Source: Glycine soja (Eukaryota > Streptophyta > Magnoliopsida > Fabales > Fabaceae). From it: a DNA stretch of 64,000 nucleotides. Of the stretch, positions 33,962 through 46,275 are shown one piece after another. How positions within the stretch are numbered: the stretch's first letter is position 1; every line of letters begins with the position of its first letter. The stretch lies in NCBI RefSeq assembly GCF_004193775.1, contig NC_041005.1:13797865-13861864 (forward strand), given 5' to 3'. Made by a program: the position numbers and the translations under genes. The notes under the pieces were generated by a model. That model worked only from the letters and a program-made list of their open reading frames with translations, was not told where the DNA came from and searched no databases.

Positions 33962-36540
33962 ATGACACGTACTCCGGATGAGATTAAGTTTATTGATGGG
34001 TCAAGAGAAACCCTTAAACTTGCTGTAAGGATCATGAATCTTTGGTTCGTTGGGACTCCCAACAAGTCTGAGCAAACTGAAATGGTTATTGTTGATTCTG
34101 ATGTATGGTTTTTTTGTTTTTTTGGTTGTTGGATTGTTAACCATTCAATCAATTGTTTATATACTTTGCATGGTACAGGGAGATGAAATCCATGCTATTT
34201 GTAAGCCAAATCAGCTAAAGTCTTGGAAAATTGATTTGAAGGAAAATTGTACTTATGTCATGCATAATTTTAAAGTGATGAAGAATGATGGTCAATTTAG
34301 AGTCTGTGAGCATCAATATAAATTAGTTTTTACTGGAGTTACTGTTGTTAGGCAATCCAATTTAGATCACCTCCCTTTTAAGGAATTTAAATTTTTTGAA
34401 TTTTCCAATGTCATTGCTGGAAATATCGAGGCTGACCTGTTGGTTGGTAAGCTCAGTTGTAATTTGTCTACTCATTTTGGTCACCACGTTTATGTTTTTT
34501 TAAATGACCTGTCTTTATTTTTTGCTTCTTTAAGACATTATTGGTGTCGCTGATGAGGTGCTCTTCCACCATGTCTCATAAAAAAAATACCAGGGTTGTT
34601 TTTAAAATCAAGGATTTGAGGTTATGTTGTACAATTATCTTTTTTCTTCTTCTATATATTTGGTCATTATAAATTGATATTGTCACCATTTTTGTTTTCC
34701 ATACTTCGTGATTGTTATCTGTATTTGATGATTATTGACTGATACATTTATTGTTGTTTCTTTCCTATAGTGGCCAAGTGTTATCTTGCACTTTTTGGGA
34801 AAATTACTGCTTGCAGTTCTTAGCCTACTTGAATGAGGCTAAAAATGAAGGCCCGATGGTTATCATTTTGACGCATGCCAGAATCAAATAAGGGCAGGGT
34901 AAGTCTAATGTCATATTTGCCAGTTGTGGTGCTCATTAGATGACATCTTATGTTTTTGTTTGTCACAACTACAGGATCCTATCCACCCTCAGTGAGTATT
35001 TCGTTGAAGGCCTCAAAATTATTGATTAATGAACCTGTGTTAGAAATCCAAGAATTCAATGAGAGGTATTTTGGTCATGCAATTTTCTCTGTATCTGTAA
35101 AGTTCGTGCATTAAGTATGTTTAGTCTTTTTTGTTACTCTTTCATATTTATTCTATTCCCATAGGCTTTCAAATTTAGGTATTTAGATGAGACCAGTTTT
35201 GACACCTCGCGGTCAAGGAAGTTCACAACTTTCAGGCTCAAGCCAATTATCATCAAAGGATGCATTTCTTTCAAAGGCTGAAGCAAAAACCATTGCTGAG
35301 ATTAACGTCATTTCGAAGGTGGTCTTGTTATTTATGTTTGTTGTTTATTAACTACAATGAAAAGGCCAATTAGTCTAGATTTGTTAAGATAAATAGATTA
35401 AGACTAATGCCTGGTATTTATTCAATTCTTCCATGAGTTCGTTGGAAATTTGATCCCTATGTTTTTCCACTAGGAAATTATTTGTGTTACCGTGGGCACA
35501 ATTAGCAGAATAGTTATGGATAATCATTCATGGTGCTATCCAGCTTGCATTCAATGCCACAGGAAAACTGACATAGAGGCAACAACATTCACATGCGGAT
35601 GTGGCAAAGATAATGATCAACCTGTCCTGAGGTAATTGGACTCCTGCTCAATTAGTATGGCCTTCATTGAGCATTTTCCTTTAGACTGTTATCTACATTG
35701 GCAGGTATAGACTTGAGGTGATGGTTAAGCACAAGGATGAAAGCACAAAATTCTTGCTCTGGGACTGTGAATGTGCTGAGTTGATTGGTCAATCAGCTGA
35801 TGAAGTCAATAGGTTCAAAATAGAAGTATGTTAATGTATTATCATACAATGCTTTTTATTTTGTGAGTAATATTTTTTTTCTTTGCTATGCAATTCCATT
35901 CTAGCTATTGACTCATGGATTTGTCTGCTTTGCGCAAGGAGGGTGATGTTGATTTAAATGCTTCTCCTCAAGCACTTGATAGACTACTGGGTTATGTCCT
36001 TGCTTTTAAAGTCAAGGTTCAACCAAAGTTCAGGAATGTTGTTGTTCTTAGATACTCAAATGAATTAGATTTGATCAATGTTGTGCTAGACATGTTGCCT
36101 GATACTGAGGTGCTATTTTCTGATGTCTATTTTAGTTGTTGTTGTCATAGCCATATATTATATGCGTTTGGCTATTCTCAAGTTATATATCATGCAGACA
36201 TGTTCCAAGGTTGATATTCCAAACCTTGATTGCAATGATGCCCCATAAGTTGAATCTGTAAGCTAACATTGTTGTTATGGGTTTTGGTCTGCTACATTTT
36301 TTTATGATGCAATTAAAAAATTACCCTGCTGCCAACTTTGCATCCATCTTATTTAGCAGTTTATGTTTTATGCAGCAATCTGTGTCTGTGACAGCAGATC
36401 ATGGTCCAATTGTAGGGTTCTCGTTAACACCAAAAAAATGTCTATCATCTGATGAAATTGATGATGAACCAAGAAGCTCTCAAATTTCACCAGCCCAACT
36501 TTCCTCTAACAAATTAGCTAGACATTCTCAAATTGAATGA
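33962..36540 (+). pseudogene. Helitron RPA-like single-strand DNA-binding protein
   Basis: About eleven exons can be traced. The first (ATG 33962 to 34102) reads IKFIDGSRETLKLAVRIMNL. It joins exon 2 (34179-34446) through GAT|GTATGG and TACAG|GGAGAT to give the DUF223/OB-fold motif VDSDGDEIHAICKPNQL. Later exons include the start of a C-terminal OB region (34770-34897) and a C4 zinc motif (CYPACIQCHRK, TFTCGCGKD; about 35475-35630). A continuation follows (LLWDCECAELIGQSADEVN), then a C-terminal tail ending at 36540. Breaks: a frameshift and TAA near 34577, TAA near 34888, TAG near 35185 and TAA near 36246. In intact Helitrons such proteins probably bind single-stranded transposition intermediates. 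Confidence 0.85.
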
Positions 36541-37189
36541 ATTTAGCTGGTTTTAAATTGTCTTAGCTGTCTTTTGACTGCCGTGTTGCCAAGTTGCGGA
36601 ATTGACCAAACAATTATCTGGTTTTGCTAATGTGTCTTTGTGACATTTTTTTCCCAACATTGTCATATGTTATGCATTCCTGAGGTGGAATGGGAAAATT
36701 CATTTTTTTGGGTTCATGTTATTTTGTTTGTTGATGTTGTCCATTGTTCTGTTATATTTTCCACCAGTTTAAAGCCAATTATGAGCTATTATTAGCAGAT
36801 TGCAGTTTATTCAACTATAAGTCAATTTCCAAAGGATATGCAGAATTAAAGCAACCAAATTAACTAAGGTTTCATTTTTTTTTTTTTTTGCAAAGGGTTG
36901 AACTTTTGCCTGGTACAATGGCTTTTGCTAAAGCTTTTGCACCTGTTAACTTAAGAATTACATATGTAATGTGTTTCTAGCATGAAATGACAAGTTTGCT
37001 TTACAAAAAAAAAACTTATTTTACGTGGCAATATTCTGCAATGAAAATTATATTTTATATCAGGTGTTCAACTAAACACATGTCATTTATACCAAATTGA
37101 TGACTTACGAATCATGGCGAATTTTTAAGAGGCTCCACACAGTTAAATCAGCCAAATAAATCCCATTATTGGACATTTTCGATAAATTA

Positions 37190-37915
37190 ATGACAAAATC
37201 AATATTTAATTCTATGTCTATTTGTGTAGTCCACTGAAACCACTTTTGATTGAGAATTGTCTTAAATTGTTTCTTCCAGTTTTGATTGTGAATCCACGTG
37301 CGCTCGAAATAAATGCAGGTCTCTAGATTGACACCGTACTCCTACATACACAACGTGTTTCACATGAACTTTTTCATCAATGTCACCAACAGATGCCTCT
37401 AGATGCAAGTGCAATCATTCCCACATACCTCATTTTTCCACCTGCCAATGTTTAACTAAAATCCTCTGTTGGTCCATTTCAATTAACATTTTTTTTATTA
37501 ATTCATAAGTCACGCAAGTGTAGCAATACACATTTTGACTACAGGAAATGAGCACTATATAAACAAGTCTAATTGATGGAGATAAAAAATAAATAACAAT
37601 TTACAGTACGGGAAACCAACAATATATAAACGAGCGATAGCCCATTTCTGATACAAGGTTGTCTTAAGTTGTTTGTTCCATCTTTTCTTCAACTTTGTCC
37701 AAATAAAAAAACACAACGTATAAAGTTGAATTGCCGATGCTGCACGTTTAAATGTCCAAATAAAAAAAAAATAGATGTTGCTAGATTGACAGCTCGGTCC
37801 TATGTATACAATATCTTTCATTGCAAGTTTAGCACCAGTCCCACCACCAGATGTTTGTGTAACCAAGTGTCATCATTCCTATATTACCCATTTTCCTAGC
37901 TGTTAATGTTGAATT
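37190..37915. repeat. Diverged duplication between the two Helitron genes
   Basis: The block at about 37235-37455 recurs at about 37650-37910. Shared phrases include TGTCTTAA(A/G)TTGTTT, TCTAGATTGACA-C(G)T, CAACAGATG versus CACCAGATG, and CATTCC-ATA-CC-ATTTTCC. It lies upstream of the helicase gene start. No clear coding sense was found on either strand. Confidence 0.55.
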
Positions 37916-38129
37916 ATAGTCTTGGTCCCTCATCTGCCATTTCTTTCATCTTTTAAATTTATTTGATGTACTTGAGATTTAAAAGAAGCATGTCTTACTT
38001 GATTTCAAAATAGATATTCTATTTAACTTATAACTCAATCAACTCTATCAATACCCATTTTCAACATGCAAAACTACTAACATGCAAACAGATCCAATTC
38101 CGCAAAAGCCAGGATCAACATGAAACGTA

Positions 38130-41100
38130 TCATGCAGCAAAAACGACATCCTCAGACTCAGCCACCTTCACAGCCAACTATGGACTCCAGTTCACAATAT
38201 GCAGAATATGATAGTAAGACATGTGATATACCATGTTCCACAAGAAATGAATTGAATTACATTACTTAATTCTATTTTATTTTTTTCCTCTATTTTTAAG
38301 TGATTGTGTCTGATTCATCAGAGGGTGTTAATTCTAAATCCACACAAGGTACTACAAAAAAAACCCCTTGATGCTTTTTTTCGCGATGGTTAAAATGTAC
38401 CTATCATATCTAATTCCAATTCTTGCAGGTTCTGATTCTAATTTTTTTACTGAGAATGAGCATTGCGAATCCCCGCCAAATCAGCCTGCAATCAAAACTG
38501 AAGGTGATAACTATAATTCTGATTTATGGTTAAGCATATAAGTTCAGATGCTCTTAAATTAATGTTAACAATTGTTACCATTATGTTGCACTATTGTATT
38601 AAACAATTTCAGGATATTCTGGACTTGGTGACCAAGTCATGCAATGTAGATATTGTAATGAAAAAATATGGTATAATGAAAGAATATCAAAACATAAAAA
38701 TTGTGTGAGTCCAAGGTTCAACTTATGTTGTGGAGATGACAAAGTTGAACTTCTATTATTACAAAATTCACTCAAACATCTCCAATGACTTCTCTTTGAT
38801 GATAATACAATTGATAGTAAAAATTATCAACATAACATACGGGCATATAACATGGTGTTTGCCTTTACTTCTGTTGGTATTAGGCTAGACAAATCAATTA
38901 ATGATTCCAGAGGACTTCCTACAATTAGAATTCAAGGCCAACCATGCCACCGGATAGGCAGCCTATTACTAATGCCTGGAAAAGAACCCAAATTTGCACA
39001 ACTATATATCTTTGACACAAAAAATGAAGTTCAAAATAGAATTAATGCTATGAGGTAGTAATCCTTTTGTTTCTGTTACTAAAAAAAATAAATCATTGAC
39101 GCAAGATATTTTGTTACAGTTATATATGCGTTTTAATATTGGTTTTTACAGCCAGCATGCTGGAATTCAACCACACATTGTTTCAAGTTTAAGTCACATG
39201 TTGGATGAACACAATGCCCATGCTAAAAGTTTTAGAATGACCAGGGATAGATTGGCAGATAGTCAAGTCGATAATATCATATTGAAATTGATAGTTGCTC
39301 GTGAAAAAGATGGTCATGTATAAAATATCCCAAATGTTCTTGAAGTTGTTGCACTTATTGTAGCTGATTTTGATCCAAGCTCAAAAAGAGATATTATTGT
39401 TGAAACTCAAAATGGAGAACTACAAAGAATCTATGAATTGCACTCTAGCTATCTAGGCCTATAGTACCCTCTACTCTTCCCTTATGGTGAAGATGGATAT
39501 AGAGCGGGCATACTTCACCATTCTACATCAGCCAACAAAAAAAGGAAGAGAAATCATCTGACAATGAGAGAGTGGTTCGCTTATAGACTTCAGTCCAGGC
39601 CAAATGAAGTACACACTTTATTGCATTCTAGGAAACTATTTCAACAATTCATTGTTGAAGGATATACCATGGTTGAATCGAAAAGACTTTGCTACATCAG
39701 AAACAACAAAAAGAAACTTAGAGTTGACAAGTATTCCAACTTACAAAGTTCATTGGATGCTGGAAGAAGCAAAGACTTAACTAAAGGGAAAAGAGTCATT
39801 TTACCTTCAACCTTTGTTAGGAGCCCATGCTACATGGATCAACTTTATTTTGATGGTATGACAATATGCAGTCATGTTGGTTTCCCAAATATTTTTATTA
39901 CTCTAACATGTAATCCAAATTGGCCTGAAATTCATAGATTACTTTCACCTTTGAATCTGAAAGCAACAGACAGGCCAGACATTGTCTCACGAATTTTCAT
40001 ATTGAAGTATGAACAAATGCTTTCAGACTTAACAAAGGATCACCTGCTTGGAAAAGTTGTTGCATGTAAGTTTACTATTATTTTTGTTGTTAAAGTTAGA
40101 CATTAGTTTATTATTTCCCCACTTTTGCTTATGCTATAATACAAACGTTAAATTTTTATATGTAGACTGCGGATAATATTATCTTAACTTGCATAATTCA
40201 TTTGCTGATTATTACTTTTATTAATCAATCTATATGCCAGATACATTTCTCCCTGTGAAGCTGCTTGGAGAATCTTTGCTTTTCCAATCCATGGGAGAAA
40301 GCTTGTCGTTGAGAGATTGCATTTCCATCTTCCAGGCCAACACAATGTTCTTTACGAAGATCATGATGATATAGATGATGTCCTATCGAAGCCAAGCATT
40401 TCAGATTCAAAATTTTTAGCTTGGATGAACACCAATAAATGTTTTCCCGAAGGCGGAACTCTTACTTATTCACAATTTGTCTTAAGATTTGTATATAATA
40501 AAAAAAATAGATCATGACAGCTCAAAAAAAAGGATATACCATTGGAAGACTAATATGGGTCCCACCAACCACAAGAGAATTGTTTTATTTAAGAATGATG
40601 CTTAGTACCTGCAAAGGACCTACTTCATTTGAGAGAGAATATGTTACATATAATTCAATATGCTACATATAGAGAAGCATGTTTTGCCATGGGTTTTTTA
40701 CAAGATGAGAGAGAATATGTTGAAGCAATCAAAGAGGCTAATGACTGGGGCACCACTAATTATTTAAGGAAATTATTTGTGTTGGTGCTATTAACAGGTG
40801 CCATCAGTAAACCTGAAGAAGTTTGGAACCAATGTTGGCATTGGTTAGCTGATGACATTGCATATCAATATAGAAAATCAACAGTGAACACAGGTTAGTT
40901 TTAACTCTTTTTTATGTCGAATACCATCAGTCATAATCATTGTTTAACAACTTCCTTTTTATTTCTTAGAATTACACATTGATGATCATGCTCTTAGGAA
41001 TTTGACATTGTTTGAAATTGAACAACTATTGCACACAAACCAAAGACCACTGAAAGACTATCCTACAATGCCATATCTTGAGAATATCAATTTGACATCC

Positions 41101-42904
41101 TGTCTAGACAACAACTTGATATTATCAGAGCTCGATTACAACAATGATGAAACCAGATCAGATTTGACCATCTTTTTGTGTCCATGACAGGTAATCTACC
41201 TATTCATATATTATAAATTCTATCCCTAGCAATAAACTTCTCACTAAAATACATAGAATATAATGGCCATCTACTTCTTTCAATCAAGAATTAAATTATT
41301 GTTCATTTGTATATAACGTTAACTTATCTATAATTGTAGATGGACAAAGATCAATTTACAACCGAATTATGCAAGTTGTCAACAACAACGAGGGTGGCAT
41401 GTTTTTCCTATACGGATTTGGAGGTATAGGAAAAACATTCATATGGAGAACATTGGCAAGTTCATTGAGAGCAAAAAATCAAATTGTTATTGTGGTTGCT
41501 TCTAGTGGCATAGCTTCTCTATTTTTGCCAAGAGGTAGGACTGCACATTCCAAATTTAAGATTCCTGTACCAATTTTTGAAAACTCATCATGCAACATAC
41601 ATCAAGGGAGTCAATTAGCAGAATTGTTAAATCAGACAAGTCTAATTATTTGGGATGAAGCACCAATGGTTCACAAATTTTGCTTTGAAGCACTTGATCA
41701 AAGCTTAAGAGACATTATTACAAATAAATCAAGCTCCAATCAAATCTTTGGAGGTAAAGTTATCGTATTCAGTGGAGATTTCCGACAAATACTATCAGTC
41801 ATTCCAAGAGGAAGTCGCTCAGACATTATAAATGCAACAATCAATTCATCGTATCTATGGCATTCCTGTGAAATATTAAAGCAATGTACAATCAGTTGAT
41901 GAACAAGAAACTGCCGCATTTGCTAAATGGATTCTAGACATTGGAGATGGAATTATTGGTCACGAAAATGATGGTTATGCTACAGTTGAAATTCCTAGGC
42001 ACCTGCTCATAACTGAATACGATGATCCAATCCATCCTATAGTCAACTCAACATTCCCTAACTTATATCAGCACCACAATAATCCTCAATTCTTGAAATC
42101 CAGGGCAATATTAGCTTCAACCAATGAAATAGTCGAACAGGTCAATGATTATATACTATCATTGATTCTAGGTAATCATCCCATCACTTATGTAATTGGC
42201 ATTACTTCAATTTAAAGTATGACTGCTCAAATTGCAATTTTACAAATTTACTATCTATTTAGTATTTCTGCTCTTACTAACTGAAAAAAATATCATAGGT
42301 GAGCACATGAAATACCTAAGCTCTAATTCTGTTGACAAATCAGAAATCACCGAAGGTTGCTATTTCCAATCAATTTTTACTGAATTCCTTAATTCATTGA
42401 CCACATCTGATTTGCCAAATCATTCTATAAAACTTAAAATTAGAAGTTCTATAATGCTCTTAAGAAACCTAGACCAAACTCAAGGGCTCTATAATGGTAC
42501 TAGATTAGTAATTACAAGGCTGGCAAACCATGTTATTGCAGCTGAAATTATTTTTGGCAAAAATCCTGGCCAGTGTTTATATTCCAAGAATGTCAATGTC
42601 CCCTTCACAATCACCGTGGCCTTTTATGCTTTTGAGAAGACAATTTCCAATTATGCTCTCTTATGCAATGACAATTAACAAGTCGCAGGGACAATCACTA
42701 TCTATGGTTGCACTTTATTTGCCAAAACCAGTTTTTAGCCATGGTCAATTATATGTTGCATTATCAAGGGTCAACTCAACAAAAGGATTAAACATTCTGA
42801 TTCATGATAAAGACCAGAAAAAATATGACTTCTACTACCAATGTAGTTTTCAAAGAGGTTTTCAAAAAAGTAAGAAGGTAAATTTAAATTCTGCAAAAGC
42901 CTAA
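38130..42904 (+). pseudogene. Helitron Rep/PIF1-type helicase, nuclease core deleted
   Basis: Starting at ATG 38130 (MKRIMQQKRHPQ), exons lead to a zinc motif (CRYCNEKIWYNERISKHKNC, about 38640) and the Helitron-like N domain (ILHHSTSANKKRKRNH, REWFAYRLQ, GFPNIFITLTCNPNWPEI, about 39510-40066). The region that should hold the HUH and tyrosine motifs is absent: 40066 passes through about 175 bp into ISPCEAAWRIFAFPIHGR (40240). The helicase follows, with Walker A GFGGIGKT and Walker B IIWDEAPM (41369-41899), then PHF-type and C-terminal motifs ([24 protein letters not shown]). Stops or shifts occur near 38787, 39321, 39463, 40517, 41898 and 42570. A working copy would nick, unwind and copy its own element. 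Confidence 0.9.
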
Positions 42905-44045
42905 TTGTTATCATTTATTCGTCATTTTACTAAACTGATAACTTACTCATATGCATTCTAATATGCAACTAAATAGAAGATCATATGAGCCACAATTAAA
43001 TTTTCTATTGTGAGGTACATAATATCATTTGCTATATTAAAATCTTCCAATTGAAATTTATAATACTCTCTTGGCCTTATAAATTGCATCTATTTCAGTT
43101 GATTTTGGAGGTTAAAAATTCACCAATGATATTCTGATTATCACACTATTAACTGCTTTACAAAAATATCCACAACCTATGAATGTTTAGCAGTCAATCA
43201 CATCTTAATCTATTACTATCTGCTTTTTTTTAATATTGCCTGCTTAATCAAATATGACCAACTTCATAAATACCGAAAACTGTTGGTATTCAATTGCACT
43301 GCTTTGCATCAAAAGCACAAATTTATCCTGTTTTATCTAAAAACACTACCTGAACCTGAGAATAACTATATATTTAGCAGCCCTGTCGCGATAAAATTTC
43401 TCTCTATTTCATTCATTGGTTCTTATATAGTAATTATTTTACACCTACTCCATTGGACGAAATCCTTGCATTATATGCTATTGCCGTAATATTTTTTTAC
43501 CAACACATTTGTCATGATGGTAGAACTTTATTCAAACATATTTTGGTCATTTTCAGAAGGTAAACAAAAGATAGCAAATAACTTGCTCTAAATTTCCCCA
43601 AAATACTCAATTTTAAACCATTGAATCATTGAACATAATTTTCCGACTGTAAGGAAACTGCTCTCCATCCATGTATTGCAAAAACTCGAATTTTGTTTTT
43701 TAATCTTTTTGTTACATTCCTTCCCGACAATTATTTTATACAATGCTCTTACCATTTATTCACCATTCCTACACAGGCACACTCCAACACGTACACAAAA
43801 CACAATTGGTGTTTATACTTCATCACTCTCCAAGTATAATTATATTTAATCAACATTTGACATCTATACTTATTAATTTGTTGCCCTGCCCAACAAAATA
43901 AAAAATTGCATGCTAGCAGCTTACAAATGCAAACAAATAACTTTGCATACTCACAAATATTAAAATTCGAATAAAACAAGTGTCAATTGTGATCTTATAC
44001 TACGCCAAACCAGTCATTATAAATAATATTGAAACCCGCAGTAAT

Positions 44046-44105
<60 letters not shown>

Positions 44106-44801
44106 CACACACACACTTTTCTGAAATAACTTCAAATATCATGTGATTATTAACAAAATAATCTTCAATAAATTCAATTTCCAATTACATTCTTTACATG
44201 GAAATTCCATCGAAAAATTATATTATGCTATTATCCTCTACACTTAATTTTTTACAAAACAATCATCATATTACAACTATAATATTCTATATTGGGTTTC
44301 TTATTCCTTTTGCTATCAAATCACCAATTATACCCTTATTACTTATGAATCTTTTTTTTTTTTATCAAACTAATCCATTAACCCAAATAGCTCATGGCAG
44401 AAAATTGAGTCATTTATGGCCGAGAGGATTCCATGCTTTTATTACATTCCTACGTCACTTATCATATGCACGTGATAATCATCAACCTCTATCACTAAAG
44501 TGCAATCATACAAAACGTCATAATATTAACCATTCACAAAAAATCCCTCACTTGCTTTTGCACCTGTTCAGCTTCACAACTATTGATATACCCACTAATT
44601 TTGGTGCTTCAGAGGCAACAATTCAGGTTGCAACGTTCCTAACAAGCCATCTGCCGCCACTTACACCGTTGGGAACATGCATCAATTAAGTATCTACACC
44701 CTACTACTAAAGCATCCTGCACCACGCTATACCCTACGTTTCCCTGCAAACTTCATTTCACTTTCTTTTTGCCATACCTTCACCTTTAGAGCATTAGCAA
44801 A
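42905..44801. other. Non-coding Helitron interior
   Basis: AT-rich sequence between the helicase and B3-like remnants. An ATG frame at 44198-44689 (163 codons) shows no domain and has low-complexity composition, so it is not called. It contains the microsatellite at 44047. Confidence 0.5.
44047..44117. repeat. (TC)n(AC)n(AT)n(AC)n compound microsatellite
   Basis: Adjacent dinucleotide runs with sharp transitions. Confidence 0.95.
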
Positions 44802-45780
44802 ATGAGCAGCACAAATTCCACTACCTCAAGTACAGTAAGCCATATCTTGTGCCCTCTCTATAAAAGTTGCTTTCTTCCTATCAATCTTTTTTCTCTTACC
44901 TTCAACCACAACACTTCATCGTCTAAATTTTCAATGCCTGGCTTACTACAGATGACATACCCGATTATGAGCCCACCCTTGATCATGCAATTTATGGCAG
45001 CCTTCCACAACGATAAAGTTATATTTTACTATGCTTTCATTTACATATTTTTTCCCTCACTATTACCATACAATATATGACCAATTAGTTTTCCCAATTT
45101 TTTGCTGCAGACTTTTATACAAATACCATCATTCTATCATCGACAATGGGCACCATATTACCTTGAGTTTGTTCACTTCAGATACGACGGAGTAGTCTAC
45201 CAAATATGGGTCTGACAACACCGAGGCAAATTTTTTTAGCAGATGGACTCAAAGCCTTCAGAAAAGAGTTATAAATCTACGAGTCCACCGTGATCAACTT
45301 CTTTGCCTGCGATCATAACTGCATCTTCAATCTACACTTCATTCCTGCACTAGATCAACAGACATGTGCCAGACCATGACATACATCGAGCCAGCACATC
45401 AGGACTGTTGACATAACTCAATGCATACTTGGTGTCCCTCAACCCCTGGTAAGTGACCATTACATAAATTTACATTCTTATTACAATTTTAATTCCATGA
45501 TTAATTTGTTTTTTTAAATCTGTAGGAAATTTCAGTCTCTGCAGCAAGAATATCAATGAATTTGCTAATCATATGACAATTTTAAGGAAATTTGGGCCTC
45601 CTTTTCAATGAAAGGTCGTTACCCTCTACCCTAGCATTGGTGATAGGAGCGTTCTTCAACCATGGTATGACTTTCTCGTCGAGAGTGACTTCGATCATGG
45701 AGATGAAGTGTCATTCTATTATCGGCGTCATGAAAAAATTTGGAAAATTGTGATTAGAAGACAGAAGGACTGGTAGGATA
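44802..45780 (+). pseudogene. Possible B3-domain-like gene remnant in the Helitron
   Basis: Candidate exon 1 at ATG 44802 (MSSTNSTTSST) is followed by a block after TTGCTGCAG (45113). That block reads LYKYHHSIIDNGHHITLSLF and, with frame changes, LTTPRQIFLADGLKAFRKEL and STVINFFACDHNCIFNLHF. The last block (45650-45770) reads PWYDFLVESDFDHGDEVSFY then KIWKIVIRRQKDW and a stop. The pattern W-x-x-F-x(5-7)-L/F-x-x-GD-x-V-x-F is like the end of a plant B3 DNA-binding domain. Several stops and frame changes make it a pseudogene. Assignment to B3 is from pattern memory and is moderate at best. It may have been captured from a host transcription-factor gene. Confidence 0.4.
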
Positions 45781-45983
45781 ACGATACTGATTAAACTTCG
45801 TTTTGTATTTTGTGAATTTTGGCCCAGATGTTTTGTTAATTTTGTTGTCTGAACAATTGCTCTCTTATGAATATTAAACTTTATCATGCTTCATGGTTCA
45901 TCTATGTATTTAATCTTACATGTACATTAAACTTTGCAACCTTTGGTTAAATTTATATGCATATTAACCTTTGCAATAGTGCT

Positions 45984-46011
45984 TACCAAGCGACCCGTGC
46001 ATGCATACTAG
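45984..46011 (+). other. Helitron 3' terminus (imperfect hairpin plus CTAG)
   Basis: TACCAAGCGACCCGTGCATG followed by CATACTAG, with host T next. A GC-rich imperfect palindrome around GTGCATGCAT precedes CTAG by a few bases, the usual Helitron transposition terminator layout. The hairpin is degenerate. Confidence 0.7.
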
Positions 46012-46169
46012 TATATACATAAAAGATAAGGTTACTAGTTTAGTTGACTCTTACAATGCTTTAATTATGCTTTTTTTCCCCCTCAAAATAATGAAATTCA
46101 ATTCAACCTAGTTTTTACTTTATGTTGTTTGTGTTAAAAGGTAAAAGTATATTGACATGTAGATCAAGA

Positions 46170-46275
46170 TATAATGTTGGTGTAGTGGTAGAAAGAGAAA
46201 GAAGTAGGAGAAAGATTATAGATTTAAATCCTCTATTAATAAAAATTAAAAATTAATATTTACTAATAAAAAAAA
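46170..46275 (+). mobile_element. Possible tRNA-derived SINE remnant
   Basis: TTGGTGTAGTGGTAGAAAG resembles an RNA polymerase III box A. ATTTAAATCCTC 50 bp later weakly resembles a decayed box B. An AT-rich tail follows, and GATATA appears near both ends. Support is weak. Confidence 0.25.

Larger units (their letters stand above)
32939..46011 (+). mobile_element. Autonomous-type Helitron, decayed, about 13 kb
   Basis: Three plus-strand coding remnants lie in the plant Helitron order: RPA-like (33962-36540), Rep/helicase (38130-42904) and a B3-like gene (44802-45780). The 3' end is well placed: GCGACCCGTGCATGCATA then CTAG at 46008-46011 followed by T, the CTRR|T signature with an imperfect hairpin just upstream. 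There is no target duplication, as expected for insertion between A and T. The 5'-TC end was not found and may lie in or near the TA tract. Every gene has stops or frameshifts, so the element is not autonomous now. Confidence 0.85.

Noticed and set aside
44198..44689. 163-codon open frame within the Helitron
   Set aside because: No recognisable domain, compositionally AT-driven, no splice or family support.
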